From the NCBI GenBank assembly GCA_015852425.1, contig JAAAIG010000476.1, forward strand, positions 12,617-29,664: a stretch of 17,048 bases of DNA. Reading direction: 5' to 3'. Position numbers and translations under genes: made by a program. Source of the stretch: Gryganskiella cystojenkinii. Taxonomy: Eukaryota; Mortierellomycota; Mortierellomycetes; Mortierellales; Mortierellaceae. Numbering within the stretch: position 1 is the stretch's first letter; the number at the start of each line of letters is the position of its first letter. Below the pieces are notes generated by a model that worked only from the letters and a program-made list of their open reading frames with translations, was not told the DNA's origin and did not search any database. Positions 8,132-17,048 of this stretch are shown here, piece by piece.

Positions 8132-11100
8132 ATGGACAACATACACATCACGACCGCGAGCGCGTCCCGCCCAAAAGCTCATTTTCTTCCGCGTCTTCCA
8201 GCAAAACTCTCCTTACTTGAATCCCTCCCAGCCGATCTCCTTCTTTACACTGCTTCTGCGCGTTTCCTGACCCTGAATGACATTGTGCAATGGCGAGCGG
8301 CGGCCTCAATCTTTTACCGGACTATTCCTCTTCCTAATGCTGCTATGGTACTGTTGCTTCTCTTTCCCACCTCCATCTTTCTGTCCCCCCTTGAATTTAT
8401 TTAGTCTTCGCCCGAAAAGCACAGCCAGGGTCCAACGGACCCAGAAAAAATGCTTGTTCCTAAACTGACCAGCAGTCCTTCCAAACCTTGTTTTTATTGT
8501 CGTCAAAAAAAAAAAAAAAAGATCTTTCAGGTAGCTCATCTCCTTCAGGTCCGGCCTCGACGAGGTCATCGTCGATCGACCACTACCACTCAAACCATCG
8601 ATATTCACACTCGCTATCGTGACAGACAACTTCAGGATACAATCGACCGACTCACTCGACTACTCACTCACCCAGATTTTCAACCCTATCTCATGCGCTC
8701 CTCCTATTCCTTTCGTCACCCCTTGGACCCTTTTGATCGACAGCACCTCTCTACCTCATCCTCTCCTTCCTATGACGATCCCTCTTACTCCTATCATCAC
8801 CACAACGCCACTCAGGGCCTACCCCGATCCAGGCGCACGCGTCGTGACCTTCAAGATTACCCCATCTTCTTGACTGGCAACCCACCAGATCTGGTTCGGT
8901 TAGCGATCGAGTTTGGTCATACACCCTTTGTGGATCATTTACTCGATCGAGGCTTCAGACCGCGCGACCTACCCGAATATTTCTCCTCCATTCCTCTTCT
9001 CCTTCATACCGACATCGAAAATTCCACCAGTGTGACGAACCAACAACAACAACGACGAGACATGAAAAGGCGCTCTCAAGAATTGGTCCGGATATGGGAG
9101 CACATGCGTGAGGCCAGCCAGGAGTTGATGAACTCATGCTCGAACGCGGATTTACCCGCTGTTTTGAAAATTTTAGACGCAGCCCTTTTGATCCCAAGGC
9201 CGTCACTGGATCCCAAAAATATCACCACCGCCACCAGTGACAAAGACCAGAGCTACAGCATACGAGCCGATGCAGGGGAGATCGATGATGCTCAGCGGCA
9301 GCAGCAGCAGCCTCAACATCAACAACAACTACCGAAACGACGCGTATCCGCGACCGCCAAGGGGAAGGAGAGAGCGCGATCGATGATGATGATGAGCGAA
9401 CAAGGAGTCGATGAGGGGAATGACTCCGAGATTTCAAATGCACCCCATCATGCATCTTCTGCGGGCACGGTCCCCTCTTCCTCTTCATCGTCTTTAGTTG
9501 CAGCTTCGGTTTTTGAGGCTGCAGGTGTGGGCCATTTTGCAGCTATCGTGCCAAACGAGGGAACCTCTCGCTCTCATCAGGTCGCAGCCCTAGTTAGTGC
9601 AGGAGTCACTCTTCAAGAGCAGCGAGAACAAAAACAAAGACAACCACAACCACAGATTTCACTCTTCGGAACGAGACAATGTCCAGAGAGTGGCGACTCT
9701 ACCCCAACAGAGGTTTGCCCGCATATGCCCTGGATAGACGGTCGAGCTTTGACCTCTGCTCTCCTGGCGGTTTGCTTTCGTAGGAACGGGTACGACTCCC
9801 AAGAGGCCGAAACTCTGGAAGAAAGTCTCGCAGTCCCAATCGTTAAAGAGATCCTCAAATACGATTGTATGCTCACTGCACAGGCACTCGGTCAGGCTGC
9901 CCTCGGAATTGCTTATTCTCGACAGTCAGGTTCACTCCGTCGAGCCCACGATCGCCGACTCCGAAGATCTCCATCACCACTGCCAGTTGGTAAAGCAGCA
10001 ACGCTAGGCGCTGGCGACGGCAGTGGCGTCGGTGTTATGGACTTGCTGATGGAACGGATTGGACCCAGAGAATGGCTCAAGTTGATCAAGTGCTACCTGC
10101 AACGACAAGCGTTTGACGATCTGGCAGTCGTCCTCGACCGTTGTCCATTTCGAGGATCACAGCTGGAACGCCGCCTCATCGACACCCAACATACACCCCC
10201 TCCACAGTCAGGCCGTGGTTATCGGGACGATCTCAGGTCTACTCCTGAACAACAACAGCAACGCTGGCGGCAGCAAGCCCGAGAATTAATATGTCGTGAG
10301 GCCGGAATATGTGGTGTTGGGACGCGTCTGAACCAATTCTCAGGTCGAGGAATGGGTCAGGCCTCTTACAATGTTGCTGGAACTCTTCACGAATCCAGTC
10401 GGGTCCTGTTCACAGGCAGTGGAACCAGGTTCAATCACGCTTTCATGCTACCGAGAGGAGGGTTCCGAGGAATCGGCGGAAACAGTAGTGGACATACTGG
10501 AGTGGGTCCTTCTGTAGGATATTCTATAGACGAGACCAGTATCCAGGGTACACCAAGGGCCGAACGAACGGATCCTATGGGAAGTCGGTCCCCAGTCTCG
10601 GTCGAATTTTCGCGAGAAGAGCTCATCAATGATAATAACGAGGACGAAAGCGAGGACGATCCGCCGGTGGAGGAGACACGGTCAGAGACGCCCCAGGGTA
10701 TGGATGATTCTCAGGATTCTAACCTGGCTTTTGGTGGTGTCGGAAGCAGTACCACGTCCAGTTCTCGTCCAGGTCCAGGAATCGTCGGGATTGCCATCCA
10801 AGTCAATGCGCCTGAGGAGATCCTCCAAACACTCTTGAGGATGGGCTTTCGATTCTTCAGTATCTGTGACCTCTCTATCTCGGACGGACGACATCCACTC
10901 GCCTTACAGTTTCGTCGTCAGGAAAGAATGAACCGCCAGCTGATCGAGTTTTGTATGGTCCCGGGAACCGAAGAAGGCTTTGGTCATGATCAAGTTGGAG
11001 ACAAAGGAAAGGGAAAAGGTTTCTCGGGGTTCGGAACATTGTTGAAAAAGAAACGGAGGACTGTGGATACGTTCGAGCGCGAAAACAATGCGTTGACGGT

Positions 11101-13687
11101 CCAACGATTCCTACACCCGGCTGCGGATCAAAGGAGTCGAGGCTATGTGTCTGTTCCTGCATCATTGCCTGCCATGGCCATGGCGACCGTCGAGTACATT
11201 TCGCCAGAGCCACAACAGCTGTACTCGGAAACCGAGGACATCCCGCCTTCAACATCATCGGATCATCAGCGGCAGCAACAACAACAGCAACAGCAACAAC
11301 AGCAACAACAGCAACAACAGCAACAACAGCAACAACAACAACAGTCTCTTACACCCTCGAATCGTCTTCAGTTTGTTCTCCCACCTGTCCAGCTCGGCGA
11401 ATCTTTTGCGTCTTTAGCTTCCGTAACCAACCTGCAGCAGCACGCTGGATCACCAAGTTCACGTTATACTCGATACCGCAATCATACCTTCGCTGTCTCC
11501 ATGCCCTTACCGATTCGAACATCAATGATCGAACGCAGTCGATCCGCCAGTACTGCTCTAGGTCGCCTGCCCTCCATCACTTCCACAAAAGCAAGTTCAT
11601 TCCAGAACAAGGAACCGATGTGGGTGGAGACCACCCGTCGCCGCGTCCGAGAGTTTCTTTCTTCCGATTACATGGACATGATGACCGTAGGGATCTGCCT
11701 TCACCAAGCTTGTTACCACAAGAAGGAGATCTTGCTAGTGGTTCTGTTAGAACATCGGTTGTTGGTCGCTCAGGATGCCCTTACAGGCGCGGTTCAAGTC
11801 GCAGCTTCGGTTGGATGGAAACGTGGACTGGAGTTGTTGTTGCTACAGCAGGGAGAACTTGAGGCCGAAATTGAACCTGTGGTGACAACCACAAGCGACG
11901 CCGTGCATCTGGGTACCTCCATGAAATGGGATTATGCGACCGCGCCTCAAGTGTATCCGGTCAAATTGGAGCGTCAGAGCGGGTCGACTGTTACTTCTTC
12001 CGGGATCCTCGATGGTAGAAATGGCCCTCATGTCCTTGACCAGTCGAGCAGATTGGAGACCCTTGTCAGTCGGACTTTGCGCCGTCGTCAGAGCGATGGA
12101 GGTCGATTGAATCGCCTTCGAGGATCTGGTGTTGGTGGCGGTATTGGTTACAGTAGCGAAGAAGATCTTGGTGTCCACCAGCAGCATCATGATGACAATG
12201 ATGCGGTAGTAAATAGTGGGACTTCTGCTCGATCCTCAGAGCGCCATGGCCGTTTTACCAGTTCAGACTTTGATTTTTTGCAGACACCTTTGACTCCTTC
12301 TGCAGCTGAGAACCCCTTGTCTGTCTGGTCCTCACCTCTCTTTGACCCTCCGGTTCCCACTGCGCGCTCCTCTTCGTTGGGTTCAAAGTTCTCGCAATTC
12401 ATCTCTGGACCAAGCTCAAGATCTGAACGTCTCTATGCTCGAATTCGCACTAGATCCATGCCTCTGAAAAGCGCTACTAGCTCCACAGCCACTCCAGCTC
12501 CTTCTTCAACAACGGTCGTGATGCTTTCAACATCATCGATCTGGTCATTACCAGGATTGATGATGCTCCGAAAGAGCAGGAACGCTGTTGTGGCTTTGAT
12601 GGCAGCCTGTAGCAGGAACGATCCCGATCTTGTCTATTGGTTGATAGAGACGTTTGCGGATATCAAGTTGGGTCATATTCTGCAGGCCCTCAAACTCTCT
12701 TGCGATCGTGGCCTAGTTCGGGTTGTTCAGGTCCTCCTCGGTGTTTCGTCAGTCAGAGCGAGCTCGCAGGGACAAGAAGGAGGACCGAAGCGACATTTGC
12801 TCCGCCGATGGATGCAAGATCAATTCAACTCGATTGTGAAGGCTTGTGGGACCATCACCCAAACCGAAACACAAACAGGACGACCAGACCCATATCCGTT
12901 CTTGATCTTGATGGAATCGTCGCCACTCTTTCGGCACTACTACCAGATCCTAAACTCGTTATCTACCTGCCAGTTCATGCAACCAATCGAGTCCCCCTCA
13001 CCTCCGGTGGTCGAGACACCGTTGTCGTTCGAGGAGGGTGGCTCTTCAATGGCATCCTCACCTGTCGAATCCCAGGCATCACCTTTGACTCCAACCACAC
13101 CAACAATCGCCAAAAATAGCAGGGGTCCTTCATCTCGAAAGATGAACCCTTGGGAAAGGAAACAACATCTGATTCAATTGCTCTTGGACCCGATCCTACA
13201 AGCCTTTGGTCCGATCTCGGTTCGACAAGCTCTGGATCGGATGCCGAAGGATTGCTGGTGGCCGTTGGATCAAGATGTCCGAGTCAACGTCGATCAGGAA
13301 GCTAGGCGGATCATGGTCATTCTCGCCAAGGAAAAGAGTAAAAAGTCAAAACAAAGGTCACATCAAAGTCAACAACCTCAGTCGCAACGAGAACGCGTCG
13401 TTTCAATTTCGACTTATGTCGTCGAACCCGATCAACAGGCCACGCCTCCGGCCACCAAGGTCATGGAACAACAGCAGCAACGTATCGACCAGGAAAATCT
13501 AAAGGAGAAAAAATCACTGCCTCTAACACAGAATCTGAAGAAGGTCTGGCGCAAACCTGTCAGTCCGTTGAAAAAGGTTCAGAAATGGATCACTCGAGAT
13601 CGAGCCTCGATCAACTCTGAAAAGATCATCTCCACTCCACCCCAGACACCTCATGCATTCTTTCGTCGGTGGAGACGTGCACTATAG
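8132..13687 (+). CDS. Large F-box protein with ankyrin-like repeats and polyglutamine
   Basis: The preferred model joins 8132-8347 and 8531-13687 (phase 0) into 1790 residues. Residues ~30-70 resemble an F-box (SLPADLLLYTASARFLTLND, then IVQWRAAASIFYRTIP), which in known proteins binds Skp1 in SCF ubiquitin ligases. The rest is long and partly disordered, with weak helical pairs that look ankyrin-like: near 189-215 (LVRLAIEFGHTPFVDHLLDR), 270-292, 587-612, 825-849, 1124-1181 (ALTGAVQVAASVGWKRGLEL) and 1427-1477 (ALMAACSRNDPDLVYWLIE). These could bind a substrate. Ser-, Gln- and Arg-rich linkers lie between, with 24 glutamines at 987-1010. The splice gives a continuous helix NAAM-VAHLLQ, which favours the acceptor at 8530; AG at 8404 or 8548 would also keep frame. 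I infer a substrate adaptor of an SCF ligase; the substrate is unknown. The F-box call is moderate, the gene itself is certain. Confidence 0.85.
8505..8520 (+). repeat. A16 homopolymer next to a 3' splice site
   Basis: Sixteen A residues lie ten bases before the preferred acceptor CAG at 8528-8530 of the F-box gene, where a pyrimidine tract would be usual. If the alternative acceptor at 8404 is used, the tract is coding and gives a lysine run. Confidence 0.85.
11273..11344 (+). repeat. Polyglutamine-coding repeat (24 codons)
   Basis: An uninterrupted run of CAA and CAG codons in the F-box gene, largely as a 9-bp unit CAACAACAG repeated in tandem. It is translated as 24 Gln within a disordered linker. 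Such tracts are prone to length change between strains. Confidence 0.95.
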
Positions 13688-13746
13688 TCTTGTTTCGATT
13701 CACATAGCTTTACCCCAGCAAATGTCTCGCCTTTGTACATAATGAT

Positions 13747-13773
13747 AATAAAAAGGGTGGTTTCTAAAATAAA
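13747..13773 (+). terminator. Polyadenylation signals of the F-box gene
   Basis: Two AATAAA hexamers, at 13747-13752 and 13768-13773, lie 60 and 81 bp after the stop codon, in AT-rich sequence. The convergent acyl-CoA oxidase gene ends only 60 bp further on, so the two 3' UTRs probably overlap. Confidence 0.6.
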
Positions 13774-13832
13774 ATTTTCGTAAATATTATAGTTCTAAAA
13801 CTTGTATAAACGACAGCGATCGGGTGCGTCTT

Positions 13833-16289
13833 TTAGCACCCACACTTCTTCAGTCCAGGTCTGGGAGCATTAACGAGCGGCGCCACATACTTGTGCCAGT
13901 AAGCTGGAGGCTCATAAGACTTCTGAGCCGCATTAACGGTCGCAAAGTAGGCAGGATAAATGTTTCCGTCATATTTGCCTATAGGAGCCTTCAACACGAA
14001 ATCCGGGATCGCCCAGGCATCGACCAAGGGGATCGCGTCCTTTCGAAGATCCTTGCACTGATCCAAGAACAACTGTCTAATCTCCTTGGCATGCGAACCC
14101 GTGAAATATCCCTCCTCGAGGAAAAGATCGAGATGCTTGCGCAGAGCAAACGTTGACATCAACTGACCCATCTTGACCAACATGGGGAACACGGGATTAG
14201 CCTTCTCTCGCTCGATGCCACGCTTGTAAAGGATCAAGAAGTATCTCCAGGCATGCACATCTGCAAGACGAACCAATTCGGTCTGGTTTTCATTCCAGGT
14301 TTGATCAAACTTGGACTCGCCAGCCTCCTCCAGGACGGCTCCTAGGTCCGCTGCTTTCTTGGCACAAGCCCAAGTCAAGGCGTCGATAATAAACTCGTGG
14401 TTAAGCAAATCCCTTGGATCCTGATACGTGGTCTTGTTCTGGGGGACGATCTTTTTGTAATCGTTGAAGTAACTGACGGATCCGGTGACCTCCTGACCTT
14501 CCTGAGCCCACTTCAAAGCCGACATCAGGTAACGAGCCGATTGTTGCATCAAGACGACATTGTCTCCACCTCCAGTAGTCATGACTCCGAAATCACCTGT
14601 GAGTCCCGCGATCGCGTTGTAGGCCGAGTAAGCGTGTCCACCACAGGCGCGACGGCAAGATTCCAGAACCTCGGTGACGTACCAGGCCAGAGCACCCTTG
14701 AATCCAGCAGAGACACCGTGCTGATCAGGGATCTCGCGCATAAACGCGCCAGCATCTGTCTGAGCATACTCCGCGACCTCGTCCCATTTCTCAAAGAGAA
14801 CCTTATCCACCACGTTCAACAGATAGATGAACGAGAGACCTGGCATAAGTGAGGTCTGATGAGTCTGGTAATCCAAAATCTGCTCATCATGGTTACCCTG
14901 GCGACGGACGGCGCCATAACGAATTGCGATCGTCAAGGCCTGGGACAAGATAGCTTGAGATCCACCCAAGATCGTGAATCGTTCAGGGATCAAGGTCGCA
15001 TATGATAGGACGGGGCTTGGAGAGGGCGTAAAGACACCCTCCGAAGACATGGAAGCCCATTTCATGAGCATGTTCTGTCGAGGGATACGGACCGAGGTGA
15101 ATTGGATCCAACCGTTATCAAGACCTTGACGGCCAGCCTTTTGACCGATATCACCACAAGTGACACCAGGAAGAAGTCTTCCAGTCTTGGGATCACGCAA
15201 GGGGACAATAAACCAGTTGATTCCGTGGTTCTCGCCGTCGATGATGGTCTGACAAATAGCCACTACAACGTGATACAAAAACGGGTAAGTACTCAACTTT
15301 AAAGAAATATCCTTGTTTTTTACTAACATAGTTAGAAATCGTTCTTTTACCAGTGTGAGTAGCGGTCTCGCCAGACATGCCAATCCACCACTTGGTGGCG
15401 GTCAACGAAGGGGAGTGGATGACAAACTCGTTCGTGGCTCGATCATAGGTCGAAGTAGTCTCCAGCCCTCTCAAGTTGGAGGAGTGTCCCAGCTCAGTCT
15501 ACTCTCATCATGAAGGATGCAGCAAGAAATCAGTCAGTGCTAGATCTTGTTCAAAGTCAAAAAGGGTATGATATATTAATCCTTCCGCCGATTCATTCCT
15601 TACCATGGCAAAACATCCAATAACGCGCCAGTTGTTGATATCATCCATCCACTGATCCTGTTGTTCAGCGGTACCAAAGAGTGTCAAGGCTTGGCGGAAC
15701 AGCATTTCATGGACATAGATGCGCATCGAGAACGATTCCGTGTAATACGACATGGCCTTGAAGAGGGCCTCAGACAATCGAGGATCTTTGATATGTTTCT
15801 TGAGTTCGACTGCACGAGTGATCTGACGCATGGTCATCTCGCGGTCCTCGGCCTTGGTGAGATCATAGTGGTGGCCCTCTCGCATTCTTAGGTCGGGGTC
15901 ACGTTGGATGATTTGGTAGGCAAGTTGCTATGTGTTTCAAGCCGGGAAAAATAAAAAAACGTGGGTCGGCTTTGTGCTACTGTTCTCGGGTCACAATCCG
16001 AGCAGGGATAGCAACAACAACAACCACAAAAAAAAAAGGAGACAAGGAAGAGAATGTCGCACTGACGTACCATGGCTTTCACGTTCTCCTCTCCACTGAA
16101 TAGGACTTTGGTCATTTCGTCAACAGGGAACGAGGCATTGGCACGCTCACGCGCCAGGTCCGCAGGTCCGGTCGGTTGGTCGTTATGAATCACATGGCGA
16201 TGGAAGCAGGGTTGGATAACCAAGTGGTTCTGAATCGCGGCCAGACGGGCCACGGCACTAGTAGAGGCGGGCTCTGACAGGTTGGACAT
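13833..16289 (-). CDS. POX1: Acyl-CoA oxidase, peroxisomal
   Basis: Four exons (16071-16289, 15604-15927, 15351-15498, 13833-15262) encode 706 residues, the usual size for the family. The introns are 143, 105 and 88 bp. Acyl-CoA oxidases are FAD enzymes that catalyse the first step of peroxisomal beta-oxidation: acyl-CoA to trans-2-enoyl-CoA, passing electrons to O2 to give H2O2. Visible landmarks are [20 protein letters not shown] (177-196), [14 protein letters not shown] with [20 protein letters not shown] straight after, and [10 protein letters not shown] near 437-446. Two points are unusual. In the later signature TTGGGDN (459-465) glycine 462 stands where the family normally has the catalytic glutamate (TYEG or TWEG). 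And the C-terminus is KKCGC rather than SKL-like, while RLAAIQNHL at 15-23 is a perfect PTS2 pattern. The ATG at 16289 places this PTS2 correctly near the N-terminus. Tandem with ATP2, unrelated in function. Confidence 0.93.
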
Positions 16290-16881
16290 AATCTTTTTTT
16301 TTTGGAGAAAGGAATGTGGAGAGAGAGACGGAGGGAAAAATGAAAAAGCAGATGACAAAGATGAAGGAGATGGAGATGAAAGTGATGAAGAAAAAGGGGA
16401 ATGGATGAAGACACTTCCGGGGTGGTGCTGTCTCTTTGTTTGTGAACCCAAACCATTTTGTGCAACAGTAACGCGGTTCGCTTTGCTCCAGACTCTTCTC
16501 TTTTCGGCACATGCAAACAAACCTTCTTGGTCGGTGGAGTTACGCAGGGGCATAGAGTAGAAGGAAATAATAAAAGGAATTATGGTGCGCTTTTGTTTGG
16601 TCTCTCTCCCTCTTCTCTCTCTCTCACTTGCTTATGATCCTTTTCGCAATGCTTCTGCAGAAGAGTCTGTTGCTAGGAATCTGTACTCCACAATGGTGTC
16701 ATGGGTCTCCCCCCCCCCTTTTTTTTTTACTTCTTTGAAAAAGCGAGCATTTAATAAAGGTGGTTAAACAATGAGTGTTTTTTTAATACCGAAAGTAATA
16801 AAGCGTGAGAAGGGAGAGAGTGTGTAACGTGTGTAAAAACGGGAAATGAAGAACAATAAAAAAATGACCTATCTAAGGCAT
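16290..16881. other. Intergenic region upstream of acyl-CoA oxidase
   Basis: About 590 bp between two minus-strand genes, holding the 3' UTR of ATP2 and the promoter and leader of the oxidase gene. The leader is pyrimidine-rich on the minus strand (16310-16410). A C10T10 block lies at 16709-16728. No TATA box, CCAAT box or additional gene could be supported. Confidence 0.6.
16709..16728. repeat. C10T10 homopolymer block
   Basis: Ten C followed directly by ten T on the + strand, in noncoding sequence. It is a sequencing-difficult, slippage-prone block whose exact length may be unreliable. Confidence 0.85.
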
Positions 16882-17048
16882 CTAGTTGCCAGAGATCTCA
16901 GCAGCGATCTTGGCGGCCTTGGCAGTGGCATCCTCGATATCACCAACCATGTAAAAAGCAGCCTCGGGGAGGTGATCGTGCTTGCCCTCAAGGACCTCCT
17001 TGAAGGAGCGGATAGTGTCCTCGAGCTTGACCAAGCGACCCTCGGAAC
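16882..17048 (-). CDS. ATP2: Mitochondrial ATP synthase F1 beta subunit, C-terminal end (partial)
   Basis: The last 54 codons, ending at TAG 16882-16884, are present; the gene runs out of the window on its 5' side. The text [20 protein letters not shown], then [20 protein letters not shown], is the characteristic C-terminal helical domain of the catalytic beta subunit, which makes ATP in the F1 head on the matrix side of the inner mitochondrial membrane. Nucleotide-binding motifs lie outside the window. Codons are strongly C- or G-ending (ATC, GCC, AAG, GAG), which fits a highly expressed gene. It ends IAAEISGN with no intron in the visible part. Confidence 0.95.
   Translation of the reverse strand, partial: SEGRLVKLEDTIRSFKEVLEGKHDHLPEAAFYMVGDIEDATAKAAKIAAEISGN

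Noticed and set aside
16282..16560. 92-codon + strand ORF upstream of the oxidase gene
   Set aside because: Antisense to the oxidase leader, made of Glu/Asp/Lys from a purine tract, with no supporting features.

Overview
The window looks like nuclear DNA of a filamentous fungus, most likely an early-diverging one such as Mortierellomycota; the assignment is inference. The genes are separated by intergenic gaps of about 0.1 to 1.1 kb. Most are split by short GT-AG introns of 88 to 183 bp. There are CAA/CAG polyglutamine tracts, and the ER Hsp90 carries a fungal-style HDEL retention signal. No bacterial operon, tRNA, rRNA, CRISPR array or intact transposon was seen.

Layout. (1) Positions 86-2096, + strand: a three-exon gene, probably 5'-incomplete, for a coiled-coil, acidic and basic-patch protein that is probably nuclear. 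(2) 2918-3379, - strand: a two-exon gene for a 108-residue secreted cysteine-containing protein. (3) 4438-7152, - strand: a three-exon gene for the ER Hsp90 (endoplasmin/GRP94), with signal peptide and C-terminal HDEL. (4) 7153-8131: a divergent promoter region with four CCAAT boxes, an ERSE-like element facing the endoplasmin gene and a perfect 11-bp inverted repeat. (5) 8132-13687, + strand: a two-exon gene for a 1790-residue F-box protein with weak ankyrin-like helical repeats and a 24-glutamine run. (6) 13833-16289, - strand: a four-exon gene for a 706-residue acyl-CoA oxidase of peroxisomal fatty-acid beta-oxidation. (7) 16882 to the window end, - strand: the last 54 codons of the mitochondrial ATP synthase beta subunit.

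The genes do not form one pathway; they are ordinary neighbours in a compact fungal genome. The most notable protein is the acyl-CoA oxidase. It has no PTS1-type C-terminus (it ends CGC) but a textbook PTS2 nonapeptide near its N-terminus. Glycine sits where the catalytic glutamate of the family is expected. The second notable item is an endoplasmin in a fungus, since budding and fission yeasts lack this chaperone, with an ERSE-like element upstream. I found no convincing new multi-gene system. Exon boundaries were inferred by hand from GT-AG sites, frame and family alignment from memory, and transcripts could change them.
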